From an uncultured Eubacteriales bacterium (lineage in GTDB: Bacteria; Bacillota; Clostridia; Monoglobales; Monoglobaceae): DNA of 23,470 nucleotides. This document shows positions 23,410 to 23,470 of the stretch, piece by piece. Made by a program: the position numbers and the translations under genes. Every line of letters begins with the position of its first letter. The first letter of the stretch is position 1. The stretch lies in assembly GCA_900542675.1 (NCBI GenBank), contig UQOT01000024.1, positions 1 to 23,470 of the forward strand. Direction: 5' to 3'. The notes under the pieces are model-generated. The model saw only the letters and a list, made by a program, of their open reading frames with translations. It was not told the origin of the DNA and did no database searches.

Positions 23410-23470
23410 TCGTCGTCGCAAACTACGCTATACTCCGGCTTTGGCTGTTCACCAAAGTCCTTCGTCCGCT

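Overview
The window looks like chromosomal DNA from an anaerobic Gram-positive bacterium of the class Clostridia, probably an uncultured gut-type lineage. The reasons are strong AGGAGG-type ribosome sites, Firmicutes gene orders (nadD-yqeK-LCP-rsfS, rimM-trmD), an LCP wall-polymer ligase, a Cdd1-type protein and LanFEG/Cpr-like peptide-resistance transporters. The assignment rests on protein resemblance read by eye, with no database search.

Left part (152-8210, all minus strand): a housekeeping block. In order of transcription it has a zinc-ribbon membrane protein with a probable beta-propeller ectodomain, nadD, yqeK, an LCP-family protein, rsfS, leuS (TTG start) and a membrane-anchored polysaccharide deacetylase. 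A good promoter lies at 8285-8313. A compound palindromic repeat separates leuS from the deacetylase.

Middle (8350-9920): an AT-rich accessory patch. It holds a 107-bp nested inverted-repeat element, three consecutive small XRE-type regulators bracketed by a 37-bp imperfect direct repeat, and a divergent small lipoprotein gene with a promoter/operator. A second copy of the palindromic repeat supplies the stop codon of trmD. Then rimM-trmD follow on the minus strand.

Right part (11247-22949): two envelope-stress or antimicrobial-peptide modules. Module 1 (plus strand) is a CtpE-like P-type ATPase, an OmpR-type regulator, a short-loop histidine kinase, and an ABC ATPase with a tandem-FtsX permease. 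Module 2 has a kinase/regulator pair on the minus strand and a divergent LanFEG/CprABC-like ABC transporter on the plus strand. The modules converge with only 2 bp between stop codons. Three promoters carry tandem half-sites at exact 11-bp spacing, as expected for OmpR-family binding: TTTAC-type at the P-ATPase, GTTA-type at ABC 1, and TAAG-type at ABC 2. The first two resemble each other and flank the module-1 regulator gene, which suggests that each regulator controls its own transporter(s).

Right end: a bidirectional terminator whose stem contains the end of a convergent Cdd1-family gene, then a tRNA-Glu(UUC) with its own terminator on the minus strand.

No CRISPR array, rRNA, riboswitch, T-box or transposase was found. 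The best candidates for something new are the regulator-box architecture linking a P-type ATPase to a peptide-sensing ABC module, the repeat-bracketed three-regulator cassette, and the palindromic repeat family that sits on stop codons.
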